Source: a virus. From it: a stretch of 43,816 nucleotides of DNA. The notes below the pieces were generated by a model, which ran no database searches, was not told the DNA's origin, and was given only the letters and a program-made list of their open reading frames with translations. Shown in pieces: positions 24,697 through 34,685 of this stretch (the first letter of the stretch is position 1; the number at the start of each line of letters is the position of its first letter). The stretch lies in IMG/VR virus record IMGVR_UViG_3300024346_000139, positions 1 to 43,816 of that record; one strand, given 5' to 3'. Both the position numbers and the translations under genes were made by a program.

Positions 24697-27600
24697 ATGG
24701 CAAATAACAGTATTTCACAAATCATTAGACAGTTTCTGGAAATGAACCAGAACTCTTTGGAGACTTATGAGAAGATCTCTGAAGCGATTACGACTGATAA
24801 GAAGACAGTAACGGTTGATCTATTCGACCAGTCTGGTAATCTTAAGACAGTTCAAGTCCCAGCATTTGGATACCTTAAGCGTGAAATCGAAAGACTAGAT
24901 CAGAACTTTAAGTCTCTATCTGGTCTTGGCCAAGGTGATGCAGCTGTTAGAATGGCTGATGGTACATTTAGACAGATTCATAAGTCTAAGCTAAAGTCGC
25001 CTGCTAAGACAGTTACATCTGTATCTGCACCTAGAACATTTACAACTAAATCAAATAACTTCTTTGAGTCTTTCCTTAATCCATTGCTAAGCATTCAGCT
25101 TGACGTTGCGGGTCAAGTTCCAGCAGATACTGAGAAGATCAAAGTTAAAAGATACCTAATCGATTCTACTGTTGCAGCTTCTGCTGAGTGGTTCGATAAC
25201 AATATTAAAGGCTCTGATTCTATTGAGATCAATGGCCTTATTTCTGATCTAGAAACTAACAACATTGCTTACATCATTGACGAAGAGGTTATTGATGCTC
25301 CAGTTAGATCAACACAATACGCGGGTTTCTTTGATGTGTCTAAAGTAAAGACTGCTCAAAGAAATGTAGTTGTTGATGGTGTTTCAGTTACTAAATCAGT
25401 AAAGCTATACAGCCTAAACAAGCTAACATATACTGATGCTAAGAAGTCTCAAACAGATACTGAGACTCTTAAGATTGGTGATGAACTACTTGTTAACTCC
25501 GGCACTAACTCGACTAAATACAGAATCGTAGCACTTAACTCAGATACACTTGAGGTTGAATTACTTCTACTAGAAGGCTATGAAGCTATTAAAGTCGGCA
25601 ACGCCCAACTAAAAGTTTATAAAAACAAAGAGGCTTACTCTTCTATCGACATCAACGTTGGTTTCGATGAGAGAGCAGCCATCTTTATTAAGCCTGTTGA
25701 TCCAGACTCAAACCTAGAGGCTGAATTCTGGTCACCTGGTACTGCGATCTATACTAATGACTTGATCATCACACTTGCAAATGGTGAAGTTCAGACATTA
25801 GCACAATACTACAAGGAGCAAGTCTCTGACTTTGGTCAATTGATCAAGGCACTAAAAGATGACTCGATCCCACCATCAACACTTGGAGTGGTTCCAGACT
25901 CACCAACTCTTGAGACTGGTAACTTTAAGGTTGTACAGGTTAATGCGCACCTGACATCCAACAACGCGTTTGAGCAAATCAAAAAGCTAAACTCTAGTAA
26001 GACTACAGCAGAAGAGAACATTAAGAAGCTTGACGAGGATCTTGCTGCTAGAAGATCTTCTATTGCTACTAAGAAGTATAATACATCTGTTGAAAAAGAC
26101 AGAGATAGAAACGAACTTACAGCTGCGTTAAACCAAAGATCTGCTGAGTCTAAACTTTATTCATCTCTTGTAAATGAGATCAGATCTCTAAGTGATGTTA
26201 ACTCTGTAAAAAGCACTGCGGCTAAATATAGAATTAGAGGTTTCTGGACTATTCCAGCTCCTAAGAAGTCTGCTAACACGATTGACCAAGAAGTTGTACA
26301 GTTTAAGGTTCAATATAGATACCTATCTGCTGATGGCAAGCCAGCGCCGATTACACAAATTCCATTTACTGATACAGTATCTGGTAAGGAGAAGACTGGT
26401 GCATTCTCTAACTGGAATGAAGTAATGACTCCTGTTAGAAAGCGTGTAAAAGATGAGGCAACTGGTAAATACTACTGGGACTCTGAAAACGTTGAAGACA
26501 GCCAGGCAATCAATATTAACCAACTAGATCTTCCTATCCAGTCTGGAGAGGTTGTAGAGATCAGAGTTAAGTCTGTCTCTGAGGCAGGATGGCCTGCAAA
26601 CCCAGTGGAATCTGAGTGGTCTAATATCGCTAGAGTCGAGTTTGCTAATGGTACGCAAGCTACTGAGTCTGTTGTTAGCATCGTCGATCAAAACTCAGCG
26701 GAGATTGCTAAAGTTAAGTTGATGGAAGAACTTGAGTCTAGAGGTCTTTACTCGCACGTAGCAGATTCATTTGCGGTTAACGAAAAGTATTTTGCACACG
26801 AAGCAGGTTCTATTGCTTCTGGCTTCTTGACTCCTGAACAGTCACCAATCAACCTATTTGATAAGTTGACTGAGATGCAAAATGAGATCCTAAGACTTCG
26901 TAACATTATTGAGGGTGTTCAGGGTGAACTTCTTGTTAAGATTGTTCGTGAAGATGGTTCATCAGAAGTTATTCAAAACAATGACAACAAGCAGATCTTT
27001 GCAGGGTACTACTCTGACGAGATTGCTAACCTAACTGTCAAGAAGGGTCACATTGTTACTAAGACGTTCAAGATTGTCATTGAGAACACACAGGCAACTC
27101 CTCTTGAACTTATCTCTAGGCTGGTAGGTGATAGAACACTTCCAACATATAACTCAAGTACGAGCATTAATAATGGCTTTGGTACTGCACCTTCAACTAC
27201 AGTTGATCCTAACGTAGCTAACGATAATTACTATAGAACTGTTGGTAAGTATGACCTTGTTCCTGTTCAATACCAGAACGTATCAGGTTTGAACTTGGCA
27301 CTTCCATACTTCAACGATTCTCCATATCAATCAGGTCAGCTAAGAGGTCAGTTTGCATACTCGAGATTTAAGAACATTGCAACAGACACAGACCTTTACG
27401 TATACAATAACATTAACCTACTAGATTCATCCGGTGCAAATGCATTCGAATATGGTATGTATGATGTGTCGACTTTTACTCCAACTACTACTTCAGGCGA
27501 ATATATCTTCGAGGGTACATGGACTGGTACTACACCAAATACCCTTCCATTGGCTACTGTTACTACAGCAACTTATGACTCTGGAATCTTCTTACATCCT

Positions 27601-28110
27601 AGCCACCCAGCTCTAGCATCTACTACAACATATGGTGACATTTACGACAATGGTGGTAGATTTGTACAGGCTAAAACTGCTAACCTAAAAGCTACAGATG
27701 CAGAAGGCTTTAAGCAAACGGCATACTACTATGACTCTGCTCTAGGAAGAACTGTTAAGTCTTCATTTGAACCTAATGATCAATACCTATTGGGTGGTAG
27801 ATCTTGTGGATCATACCTATTTGTTGCACCTCTTTCTGCAACGTCACTATCTGTTAACGCCGATAACAACTCTGGTATTAAGTCTATTAAGATTGGTGAG
27901 AACAACGCGATCACTATTGATGTTGTATTCCAGTACAGAATGACTGACTACTCTGGTATTTCTGATAGTGCTGCTGGCTTTGTTGGTGGTATTGCTTCTA
28001 CGACACTTAATAACCTTTCATATTCTAAGAAGATTGGTTTCGATCTATTCGATAAGTCTGGTAATCAGTTCTCATTCGATCTAGAAGTATTCGCCAAGTA
28101 TAAGGCCTAA
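24697..28110 (+). CDS. Giant tail protein with coiled coil and FN3-like domain
   Basis: 1137 residues. The N-terminus is helical (ISQIIRQFLEMNQNSLETYE); residues about 424-498 are a strong Lys/Glu coiled coil; residues about 527-651 look like a fibronectin-III-type or related beta-sandwich (VVQFKVQYRYLSADG, VVEIRVKSVSEAGWP, ESEWSNIARVEF). The C-terminal 350 residues are a Thr/Asn/Tyr-rich beta region. The segments LFDQSGNLKT (start) and LFDKSGNQFS (end) echo each other. It is probably a peripheral baseplate or fibre protein that contacts the surface or carries fibres. I recognise no T4 counterpart. Confidence 0.75.
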   Translation: MANNSISQIIRQFLEMNQNSLETYEKISEAITTDKKTVTVDLFDQSGNLKTVQVPAFGYLKREIERLDQNFKSLSGLGQGDAAVRMADGTFRQIHKSKLKSPAKTVTSVSAPRTFTTKSNNFFESFLNPLLSIQLDVAGQVPADTEKIKVKRYLIDSTVAASAEWFDNNIKGSDSIEINGLISDLETNNIAYIIDEEVIDAPVRSTQYAGFFDVSKVKTAQRNVVVDGVSVTKSVKLYSLNKLTYTDAKKSQTDTETLKIGDELLVNSGTNSTKYRIVALNSDTLEVELLLLEGYEAIKVGNAQLKVYKNKEAYSSIDINVGFDERAAIFIKPVDPDSNLEAEFWSPGTAIYTNDLIITLANGEVQTLAQYYKEQVSDFGQLIKALKDDSIPPSTLGVVPDSPTLETGNFKVVQVNAHLTSNNAFEQIKKLNSSKTTAEENIKKLDEDLAARRSSIATKKYNTSVEKDRDRNELTAALNQRSAESKLYSSLVNEIRSLSDVNSVKSTAAKYRIRGFWTIPAPKKSANTIDQEVVQFKVQYRYLSADGKPAPITQIPFTDTVSGKEKTGAFSNWNEVMTPVRKRVKDEATGKYYWDSENVEDSQAININQLDLPIQSGEVVEIRVKSVSEAGWPANPVESEWSNIARVEFANGTQATESVVSIVDQNSAEIAKVKLMEELESRGLYSHVADSFAVNEKYFAHEAGSIASGFLTPEQSPINLFDKLTEMQNEILRLRNIIEGVQGELLVKIVREDGSSEVIQNNDNKQIFAGYYSDEIANLTVKKGHIVTKTFKIVIENTQATPLELISRLVGDRTLPTYNSSTSINNGFGTAPSTTVDPNVANDNYYRTVGKYDLVPVQYQNVSGLNLALPYFNDSPYQSGQLRGQFAYSRFKNIATDTDLYVYNNINLLDSSGANAFEYGMYDVSTFTPTTTSGEYIFEGTWTGTTPNTLPLATVTTATYDSGIFLHPSHPALASTTTYGDIYDNGGRFVQAKTANLKATDAEGFKQTAYYYDSALGRTVKSSFEPNDQYLLGGRSCGSYLFVAPLSATSLSVNADNNSGIKSIKIGENNAITIDVVFQYRMTDYSGISDSAAGFVGGIASTTLNNLSYSKKIGFDLFDKSGNQFSFDLEVFAKYKA

Positions 28111-28120
28111 AGGCGCGCCT
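28111..28120 (+). repeat. Palindrome AGGCGCGCCT in a GC-rich intergenic patch
   Basis: AGGCGCGCCT directly follows the TAA of the preceding gene, in a short GC-rich patch of an AT-rich genome. Its core GGCGCGCC also occurs inside genes at 6316-6323 and 16686-16693. Confidence 0.4.
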
Positions 28121-28129
28121 GGAGCAGGG

Positions 28130-28138
28130 GATATATAA
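28130..28138 (+). promoter_or_regulatory. Putative late promoter (GATATATAA)
   Basis: GATATATAA preceded by CAGGG, ending 29 bases before ATG 28168, ahead of the largest gene. The leader is AT-rich with no Shine-Dalgarno. Confidence 0.6.
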
Positions 28139-28167
28139 GCTAAGCGCTTAATAATATAACTCGTTTA

Positions 28168-31100
28168 ATGGCTAACATCAATTTTGAGGCAAACTCTAAT
28201 TCATTCGAAAATAAGTCTAATGTAGTCTTAAGAACGAATCCAAATCTAACTTCTAACGTAAAGCTTGTAGTTGATTCGGATGGTTCTTTGTATATGGACA
28301 GCATTAGTGCCAATAGAGTACTATCGGACCAACGTTACAAAAAGGTTTCAGTTGATTCTGGTAGTAGCTATGCCTATGATCTAGCCAAGTTTTACAAGAA
28401 TACACCATTAGACAAGGCATTTGAAACATATAGAACCACATCTGATTTATCTGTTTACAGAGACTATGAGAGTCAGTATGAAGAGCAATACCATTATGGT
28501 GCTAGGTTAAATGATTCAAAGCTTTACAAGGACAACATCAGATTCATGGCACCTTTATGGTTGGAATCTGATCTACCAGAATATTTTGTAGTATACCGAA
28601 TCGATGAACCTGTTTCTGAGGTTGATCTATCAGATGGTCTAAGTGGCATCAATGCTAGAATTATGCAGATGCTTAAGAAGGCAACTCTTGTCAAAACGTT
28701 TGATATGCGTAAGGGTTCTAAGCTTGGTAACTATCTAGATAATTATGTAAACGATCCTAGGTTTCCATATGCTCCTGTAACCGTATCATTTGAATCAAGT
28801 GAGAAATCAACTTGGAATGGTATTGATTTGGTTAAAGGTGGTTTTACATCTTCGGCTGAGTTTATGTATAACGAGTTTGTTGTCACTGACCGTCAAGAAA
28901 TTCTAAACAATCAATTTATTACAGAGGGTTTTAGACGTAACAAAATGGTTTGCGCAAACCTAATCAACTTAGAGTTTATTTTTGATGATGCAACTGTTGA
29001 AGCATATGACGTAAACAGATATGTTGGATTCTATGTTAAAGCACATACAGAAGGTAAGTTTAAAGCATCTAAGTTTGTTAAAGGAATTCTACACGTTGAT
29101 ATATCTACAATTGAAACTGAATATGATCTAAGTGCTTCGTCTTTAACAGACATCTCTATGTTGCCTACTATGGATCTTAACAAGCCAGTATTACAGTGGG
29201 TTAGAACTAGAGATAATTTCTATAACGTTGTTAACGAAAATATTCCACTATTTCAATTAAAGGTTCCTAGTATTCCAGCTAACGTGATTGGCGGAATGAT
29301 TAAAAAGAAAGAGACCCTTGAGATTAAGTCTATTATTCCTAATGTTAAAGACTTCTTCAAAATTAATATTACTGGAACTCCTGATTCTGGTGAGAAGTTT
29401 GTTCTAGCAGCAAAAACTGAATGGCTTCCGACAACTAACAAAGATGGCTTTACTATTTTTGCTGATTCATCAGTTGCCGCTGGTAAGGCAGATGGTTTAA
29501 AGTTTTCTAATCTAGGAACTACTAATCAGATTGCCCTTGCAATGCTTACTGCATTTAATAATATCGATGACAATCCTTTTAAGATTACTAGAGTTGACAG
29601 CTCTCTAATTATTGAGAACTATTCAACAGGTAACAGACTTCATAGATCTTTCTTTGGAATACATCTAACAAACACTTCTAATACTATTCAAGTTGAGGTT
29701 GGTGAATATGACAATGTTACTAAGAAAGTCGACCTGGATACTGCAGATTATGCAACATATTTGACTTATTATCCAGTCGGTGGTTCTTCTGTTAATACTG
29801 GTTATTTGATTCCTAACTCAGAGATCGGTGATATTGATAACAATACTTTTATTAAAGACGGTGCTAATTATATTAGAATAGTTGAAGTCGTAAAAGATCC
29901 TTTTTATGATGGATGGAGAGTTTGCCTAGGTGGCAAAACTTCTACTAACCTTTACTTTGAGGCATCAGTAAATCTATACAAAGATTCTTATATTGAGTTT
30001 GGTAAGTTTGAGGTATTTAATTTCATTGATTTTGATTTCAACTTCTTCTCAACACAAAACTCTGATCCAAAAGAACTGTTCCATGAAACAGAACAGGATA
30101 CAAATGTTAATACTTCTCAGCTAGAAGACATTAACAAATATAATGAGGATTGGTCAACATACTTCAAACAACTTGAAGGCATCCTACAACCAATTACTCC
30201 GACAATCACACCTAACAATAATATCTCTAACGAGTATGATCGTCTTCAGGAGAATTATACTAAAGAGACTTCGATTGTTTCAAGAGTTGTTCCTACTATT
30301 AATAAGTGGGTTTATAAAAATGGTTTAACATCAAGAGAGAAGCCATACTTCCTATCAATGTCTGAGGCATTTGGTAAAACAAACTTTGCACCTGACTTAA
30401 ATGTTTCTGGAAGAGACCCTAAAGCAATGACTCACGAATGGTACTATATTTATGGATACCCTGAGTATTCTTCAGTTCCACAAACTGCTGCTGGTATGGG
30501 TGATATCATTAGAGACTTCTACAGTTATATTCAACCTGAAAAGTCTATCAATCTTTCTAGTGATAATCTAACAAATATTACGGAAGATTGGTTTAGCAGA
30601 CTATTTACATTTGAGGGTGTTGAAGTTGATGGCGAAATGGTTCCAACTGTAATTAATAAAAAGTACACAAGACTAATTAAGGGCTCTACTGCTCAACCTG
30701 CTGAAACAATGTTTAGAGGATTGAAGGTTAAGATGTATGCTCGTAAAGAGTTTAACGAAAGTAACCCTAGAAATCTAATCAACACACCTGAATTCAATAA
30801 CTATAAGTTCAGTTCAGTTCTTGTGTTCAATAATTATCAGACTCAAGTTGAGCTTGGTAAAGAACCAGAAGACTCAGTCAAGTATAAGGCTATTCAAAAC
30901 AAGAAGTGGAAAACAGTTACTCTTTATGTTGAGGTAAATTCTACTGAAGAAGTTGTTGAATATGTTAACAGAAAGTTGTTGTATAACATGAGAGATTTCT
31001 ATACTTCAGGTACTACTGCTACGGCAACACCTCTTGAAGGTTATCTTGATTTCTCATCTGCTGTTGGTTTTGGCGATTCACTAGATGTTAAAGGTTTTAA

Positions 31101-32601
31101 CACTGAACTTATTAGACAAGTTCAGGTTAATAGTTCAGGTTCATACAGTACTATTACTTTTGAGTATGGTGGTTACACATGGGAAGCCCCAGTTGAGAAA
31201 GTATTTAACAACAACTCATTAAGAATTTTAGCACCGGGTGGTATATTGCGTGATATAACAAATACACAAATATTAACACCTACTTCATTACCGTCAATTG
31301 TATGGCAGGGTACTCAGTTTACTTATGAAGGCGGTGGTTACAATTTAGCTAAGAGTACATTTGAAAGAGTGTCTGCAAAATATATTGCAGAACTGTTTAA
31401 CTCTAATAATACAGAAGACATTGAATACCTAACAGTTGAAGAGGGTGGAACTATCAATCCAAATAGATTTATTCTAAACATTGAAGATGGTAATCATGTA
31501 ACTAAAAAATCTACTATTGTTGTAGAGGCAGATTCAAAGAAACCACAGAGCTATAAGGTTAGTAGTGGTATTGTCGGATATGTTAATACTAATAGAACTA
31601 CTCCTATTGATGTTAAGCTTGTTAGAATGGCAGGTGACTATATGCCTAACTATAGAACTGTTATTGCATTTACAGATCTTTACAGAGATAACAAGATTGA
31701 CAAACTATGGGCTGGTCTTTCTGATGAGGAGGCTAGACAAAAAGTTGTATATAACAAATATAATCGTTTAGGTATTGCGTTTGCATCATACACTAATTTA
31801 GGCTATGATAAGTTTGGTCTTATCGAAGATATGCATTTTCATAAGATCAATCCTGAAAAGGCTGATGGTATTCTTAAGCTTTCAAACTCTACAGAGGACC
31901 AACCAGTTTATCCACTAATCGGTGAAGTTGCTATTGATAAAAGAGATATTAATGTATTTAGATCTTCATGGGAGGATGGCTTCTATACTAAGAACGATAA
32001 CCAGTTTAACAGATCGTTTGTATTCGGAACTCTATCGGCCAGCGAAGAGGGTGCATTCATTGCATCAACTCTAAACCTACCTAGAGCTGCTTATGATATT
32101 ACTAGTTATTCAAACATTATCAAGGCAACATCTCTAGAAGAAATGAAGGCGTATAAGGATGCTAGAAACTATGTAGGTGACCTTATTACATTCGAAGACG
32201 ATTCTAACATTTGGATGGACTTCTACTTACAGAACAATCTTGTAAATATCCTAAAGGATGACAACGCTGGATACAGCATTAAAAAATATGTAGATGCTTC
32301 TAATTCTTACGGTGACAAAACATCACTAGATGACGACATCACAAAATATATCCAGGCTAACCTTATCAAGTTAATGGGTATCGAAGAGATTAGAGTTTGG
32401 AATAATAAGACGAAACAGATTGTAGAATCAGCAGTTCTTTCTGCAGAAAACCTACAAGAAATATTAAACACTACATTCGTAGAGGAGAAGAGTTTTAGAC
32501 TTGAATATGATCCTGTACAACCACTAAATGTAAGGTTAATATATAACAAAAGACCTGGCTTTAGACATGAGCTATATGTCTACGTAAAAATAAGCAGTTA
32601 A
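28168..32601 (+). CDS. Giant tail/fibre structural protein (1477 residues)
   Basis: The largest gene here, 10% of the window. The N-terminus (residues 1-150) contains SSYAYDLAKFYKNTPLDKAF and an aromatic YESQYEEQYHYGARLNDSKL, followed by FMAPLWLESDLPEYFVVYRI. The remainder is beta-rich with high Asn, Thr and Tyr and no obvious sequence repeats, signal or catalytic motif. Size and position in the tail block point to a baseplate-periphery or long-fibre proximal protein. I do not recognise it. It is preceded by its own promoter-like motif and followed by a collagen-like fibre gene after one base. Confidence 0.75.
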   Translation: MANINFEANSNSFENKSNVVLRTNPNLTSNVKLVVDSDGSLYMDSISANRVLSDQRYKKVSVDSGSSYAYDLAKFYKNTPLDKAFETYRTTSDLSVYRDYESQYEEQYHYGARLNDSKLYKDNIRFMAPLWLESDLPEYFVVYRIDEPVSEVDLSDGLSGINARIMQMLKKATLVKTFDMRKGSKLGNYLDNYVNDPRFPYAPVTVSFESSEKSTWNGIDLVKGGFTSSAEFMYNEFVVTDRQEILNNQFITEGFRRNKMVCANLINLEFIFDDATVEAYDVNRYVGFYVKAHTEGKFKASKFVKGILHVDISTIETEYDLSASSLTDISMLPTMDLNKPVLQWVRTRDNFYNVVNENIPLFQLKVPSIPANVIGGMIKKKETLEIKSIIPNVKDFFKINITGTPDSGEKFVLAAKTEWLPTTNKDGFTIFADSSVAAGKADGLKFSNLGTTNQIALAMLTAFNNIDDNPFKITRVDSSLIIENYSTGNRLHRSFFGIHLTNTSNTIQVEVGEYDNVTKKVDLDTADYATYLTYYPVGGSSVNTGYLIPNSEIGDIDNNTFIKDGANYIRIVEVVKDPFYDGWRVCLGGKTSTNLYFEASVNLYKDSYIEFGKFEVFNFIDFDFNFFSTQNSDPKELFHETEQDTNVNTSQLEDINKYNEDWSTYFKQLEGILQPITPTITPNNNISNEYDRLQENYTKETSIVSRVVPTINKWVYKNGLTSREKPYFLSMSEAFGKTNFAPDLNVSGRDPKAMTHEWYYIYGYPEYSSVPQTAAGMGDIIRDFYSYIQPEKSINLSSDNLTNITEDWFSRLFTFEGVEVDGEMVPTVINKKYTRLIKGSTAQPAETMFRGLKVKMYARKEFNESNPRNLINTPEFNNYKFSSVLVFNNYQTQVELGKEPEDSVKYKAIQNKKWKTVTLYVEVNSTEEVVEYVNRKLLYNMRDFYTSGTTATATPLEGYLDFSSAVGFGDSLDVKGFNTELIRQVQVNSSGSYSTITFEYGGYTWEAPVEKVFNNNSLRILAPGGILRDITNTQILTPTSLPSIVWQGTQFTYEGGGYNLAKSTFERVSAKYIAELFNSNNTEDIEYLTVEEGGTINPNRFILNIEDGNHVTKKSTIVVEADSKKPQSYKVSSGIVGYVNTNRTTPIDVKLVRMAGDYMPNYRTVIAFTDLYRDNKIDKLWAGLSDEEARQKVVYNKYNRLGIAFASYTNLGYDKFGLIEDMHFHKINPEKADGILKLSNSTEDQPVYPLIGEVAIDKRDINVFRSSWEDGFYTKNDNQFNRSFVFGTLSASEEGAFIASTLNLPRAAYDITSYSNIIKATSLEEMKAYKDARNYVGDLITFEDDSNIWMDFYLQNNLVNILKDDNAGYSIKKYVDASNSYGDKTSLDDDITKYIQANLIKLMGIEEIRVWNNKTKQIVESAVLSAENLQEILNTTFVEEKSFRLEYDPVQPLNVRLIYNKRPGFRHELYVYVKISS

Positions 32602-32602
32602 A

Positions 32603-33913
32603 ATGGCAATTAACATTAAAGAGTTATTTAGTACTGATTCGGCAACGGACCATCTAGATAAGGTAAATTATAACTTCGATCAGATCGTTGCTAATGGTGG
32701 CGGTCCTACAGGTGCTCAAGGTTCTAAGGGTGACTTAGGCCCTCAAGGCAATAAGGGTAATAAGGGTGATCAGGGTATTGCAGGTCCTCAAGGAGATCCT
32801 GGCATTGCTACAGATTACTTCTTTAGAAACGACAATGGTACTAAGTTTACATATACACCAAGACAAGATGATGCAACTGCACCTCTTGGTTATTCTAAAC
32901 CCGCATCTCTTATTCTTGGCGATGCACCATTAGATCCGTTTAGTACTAGTTCAGAAACTGATGCACTACTATATGTTAAGCAGTTTGATCATCCATATCT
33001 TGCCAAATTTGGAACTGACAATACTGATGAATTTGTAACTCTTTCTATTACTGCTGATGGTGTTGATAGAGTACTGACATGGGCACCAACTGCTTTGGGT
33101 GCTAGTACTCAAAAGTATGTTTTTAACGGAGATACTATTGTTCTTAATGGTGGTACAGGTGAAGTTATTAAACTTGACTCTACAGCATCTGAAATTGCTT
33201 CAAGCCTTTTGATTAGTGGTACACTTAGAATTTCTTCTGGTGGTCCAGGTAGCGGTAAGGTTCTTACTTCGAATGCAACTGGCGTTGCTTCTTGGACAGC
33301 ACCATATGAAACACCAGTAGGTACTATTGTTATGGTACCTAAATTTGTTCTAGATCCTGCAAATGGATATATTAACTGGACTTCTACTGGTATATTAGGT
33401 ACTGACTATGTAGGTCGTGGTAATGCTGGTACTGATTGGGAAGGTTGGTATTATTGCTGGGGTCAGACGTGGGGTACTTATGAGACTCCTGATATGAGAG
33501 AGGCAATGCCTGTTGGTTTTGTTAATACTGCCATGCAAGGTGCTGGTGGTTACTCAGCTGAAGTTTATACTGCCAATGGTACTCTTACAACAAACAAGGG
33601 CAGAGTGGATGCCCTTCAAGCAATTGATACAGGTTTTGCAGCACCACATAGTCACGTTATTAAAAATGTTGCACTTGGTGGTGGTGGATATGCATATACT
33701 GATATTTCAGCGGGAACTACTGCCAAGTATGTCCCTTATGTTACTAGTTCAACTGGACAAATTTCAACGGGAACTTCTGGTACGTCGGCTGTAGTAAATA
33801 ACGTAAACGTAGTTCCTCCAGGTACTGTAGTTGGTTTCATGATCTATCTAGGTAGTGCAACTCTAACTTATGACACATCAGGCGGTGGCGGACCATTACC
33901 AGTAGGACCATGA
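32603..33913 (+). CDS. Collagen-like tail fibre with tail-collar-type tip
   Basis: 436 residues. After an N-terminal attachment-like segment (ATDHLDKVNYNFDQIV), residues 34-69 are twelve uninterrupted Gly-X-Y triplets, a collagen-like trimer stalk. The C-terminal 170 residues resemble phage tail-collar/short-tail-fibre tips (T4 gp12-like): YYCWGQTWG, TPDMREAMPVGF, APHSHVI and VNVVPPGTVVGFMIYLG, a set seen in many Bacteroidota phage fibres. The protein is probably a trimeric receptor-binding fibre. It ends in a flexible Gly/Pro tail; its stop overlaps the next start (ATGA). Confidence 0.8.
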   Translation: MAINIKELFSTDSATDHLDKVNYNFDQIVANGGGPTGAQGSKGDLGPQGNKGNKGDQGIAGPQGDPGIATDYFFRNDNGTKFTYTPRQDDATAPLGYSKPASLILGDAPLDPFSTSSETDALLYVKQFDHPYLAKFGTDNTDEFVTLSITADGVDRVLTWAPTALGASTQKYVFNGDTIVLNGGTGEVIKLDSTASEIASSLLISGTLRISSGGPGSGKVLTSNATGVASWTAPYETPVGTIVMVPKFVLDPANGYINWTSTGILGTDYVGRGNAGTDWEGWYYCWGQTWGTYETPDMREAMPVGFVNTAMQGAGGYSAEVYTANGTLTTNKGRVDALQAIDTGFAAPHSHVIKNVALGGGGYAYTDISAGTTAKYVPYVTSSTGQISTGTSGTSAVVNNVNVVPPGTVVGFMIYLGSATLTYDTSGGGGPLPVGP

Positions 33914-34671
33914 TCAAATTAGAATTAAATAGAGACAATATTACGTTCATCGGTCTAGTGATCGTTGTACTCCTTCTTTTGGGCCAATGTAGCTCGAATG
34001 CATCTCTGCGCGATAAGGTTAAAGAACTTAAGGGTCAAGTTACTCTAGGTGAAGCTAATTTAATGGCTAGCCAAGATTCTGTTGAAATTAAACGCCAAGA
34101 AAACGGTAACATGATTGCTGAAATCTCTGCATTTCAAATGACTAATGAACAACTTATAAAAACTAATAAAAAGTTGGCTAGTGATTATGCAAAAGCCCTT
34201 GATTTAAATAAAAAGCTAAAAGGAGTAAACTCACTTCTTAAGGCTGAAATTACAGACAAGGACAGTATTATCTTCAATAGCAACTTAAACCCAGACTCTA
34301 CATTTTCATTTGCTGATTCAGCTGATTATGGCGATGGTAACTACAGATACACTTGGGTTAATGGTAAATTGATTGACACTAAAGTTACTGGCACAATTGA
34401 TATTGAACAGAAGATTACCCTATGGTCTTCTATTGATGAAAAAGACGGTAAGAAAAGTTTAAAGCTTAGTACTAAATATCCATTCGACGAGATCAACTTA
34501 CAAGGTGTTTCTCTAGTGAATGCTGAATTAAATGCATACAATAAAAAATCACGTTGGAATATAAACTTCGGTGTTGGACTTGGAGTTATTCCTAACGGTA
34601 CGACAGGCCTTGCAGTTACACCGACAGTTGGTGTTATGTTAGGATGGTCACCTAAGTGGTTACAATTTTAA
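33910..34671 (+). CDS. Membrane-anchored coiled-coil protein, spanin-like
   Basis: 253 residues. Residues 11-26 are one strong membrane segment (ITFIGLVIVVLLLLGQ) followed by C27, which looks like a weak lipobox (LLGQC, with Gln at -1 instead of Gly/Ala/Ser). Residues about 33-115 are a coiled coil. The C-terminal 40 residues (WNINFGVGLGVIPNG; TPTVGVMLGWSPKWLQF) alternate like outer-membrane beta strands and end in Phe. This shape, inner-membrane anchor, periplasmic coiled coil and outer-membrane-affine end, suggests a spanin for late lysis. Unlike its neighbours it is not an obvious virion protein. Function is inferred from architecture only. Confidence 0.6.
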   Translation: MIKLELNRDNITFIGLVIVVLLLLGQCSSNASLRDKVKELKGQVTLGEANLMASQDSVEIKRQENGNMIAEISAFQMTNEQLIKTNKKLASDYAKALDLNKKLKGVNSLLKAEITDKDSIIFNSNLNPDSTFSFADSADYGDGNYRYTWVNGKLIDTKVTGTIDIEQKITLWSSIDEKDGKKSLKLSTKYPFDEINLQGVSLVNAELNAYNKKSRWNINFGVGLGVIPNGTTGLAVTPTVGVMLGWSPKWLQF

Positions 34672-34685
34672 AATAAAGAATTAAA

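Noticed and set aside
33961-33995. Lipoprotein signal (LLGQC) in the spanin-like protein
   Set aside because: Gln at -1 breaks the lipobox rule (Gly/Ala/Ser expected), so I describe a membrane anchor only and do not call a lipoprotein.
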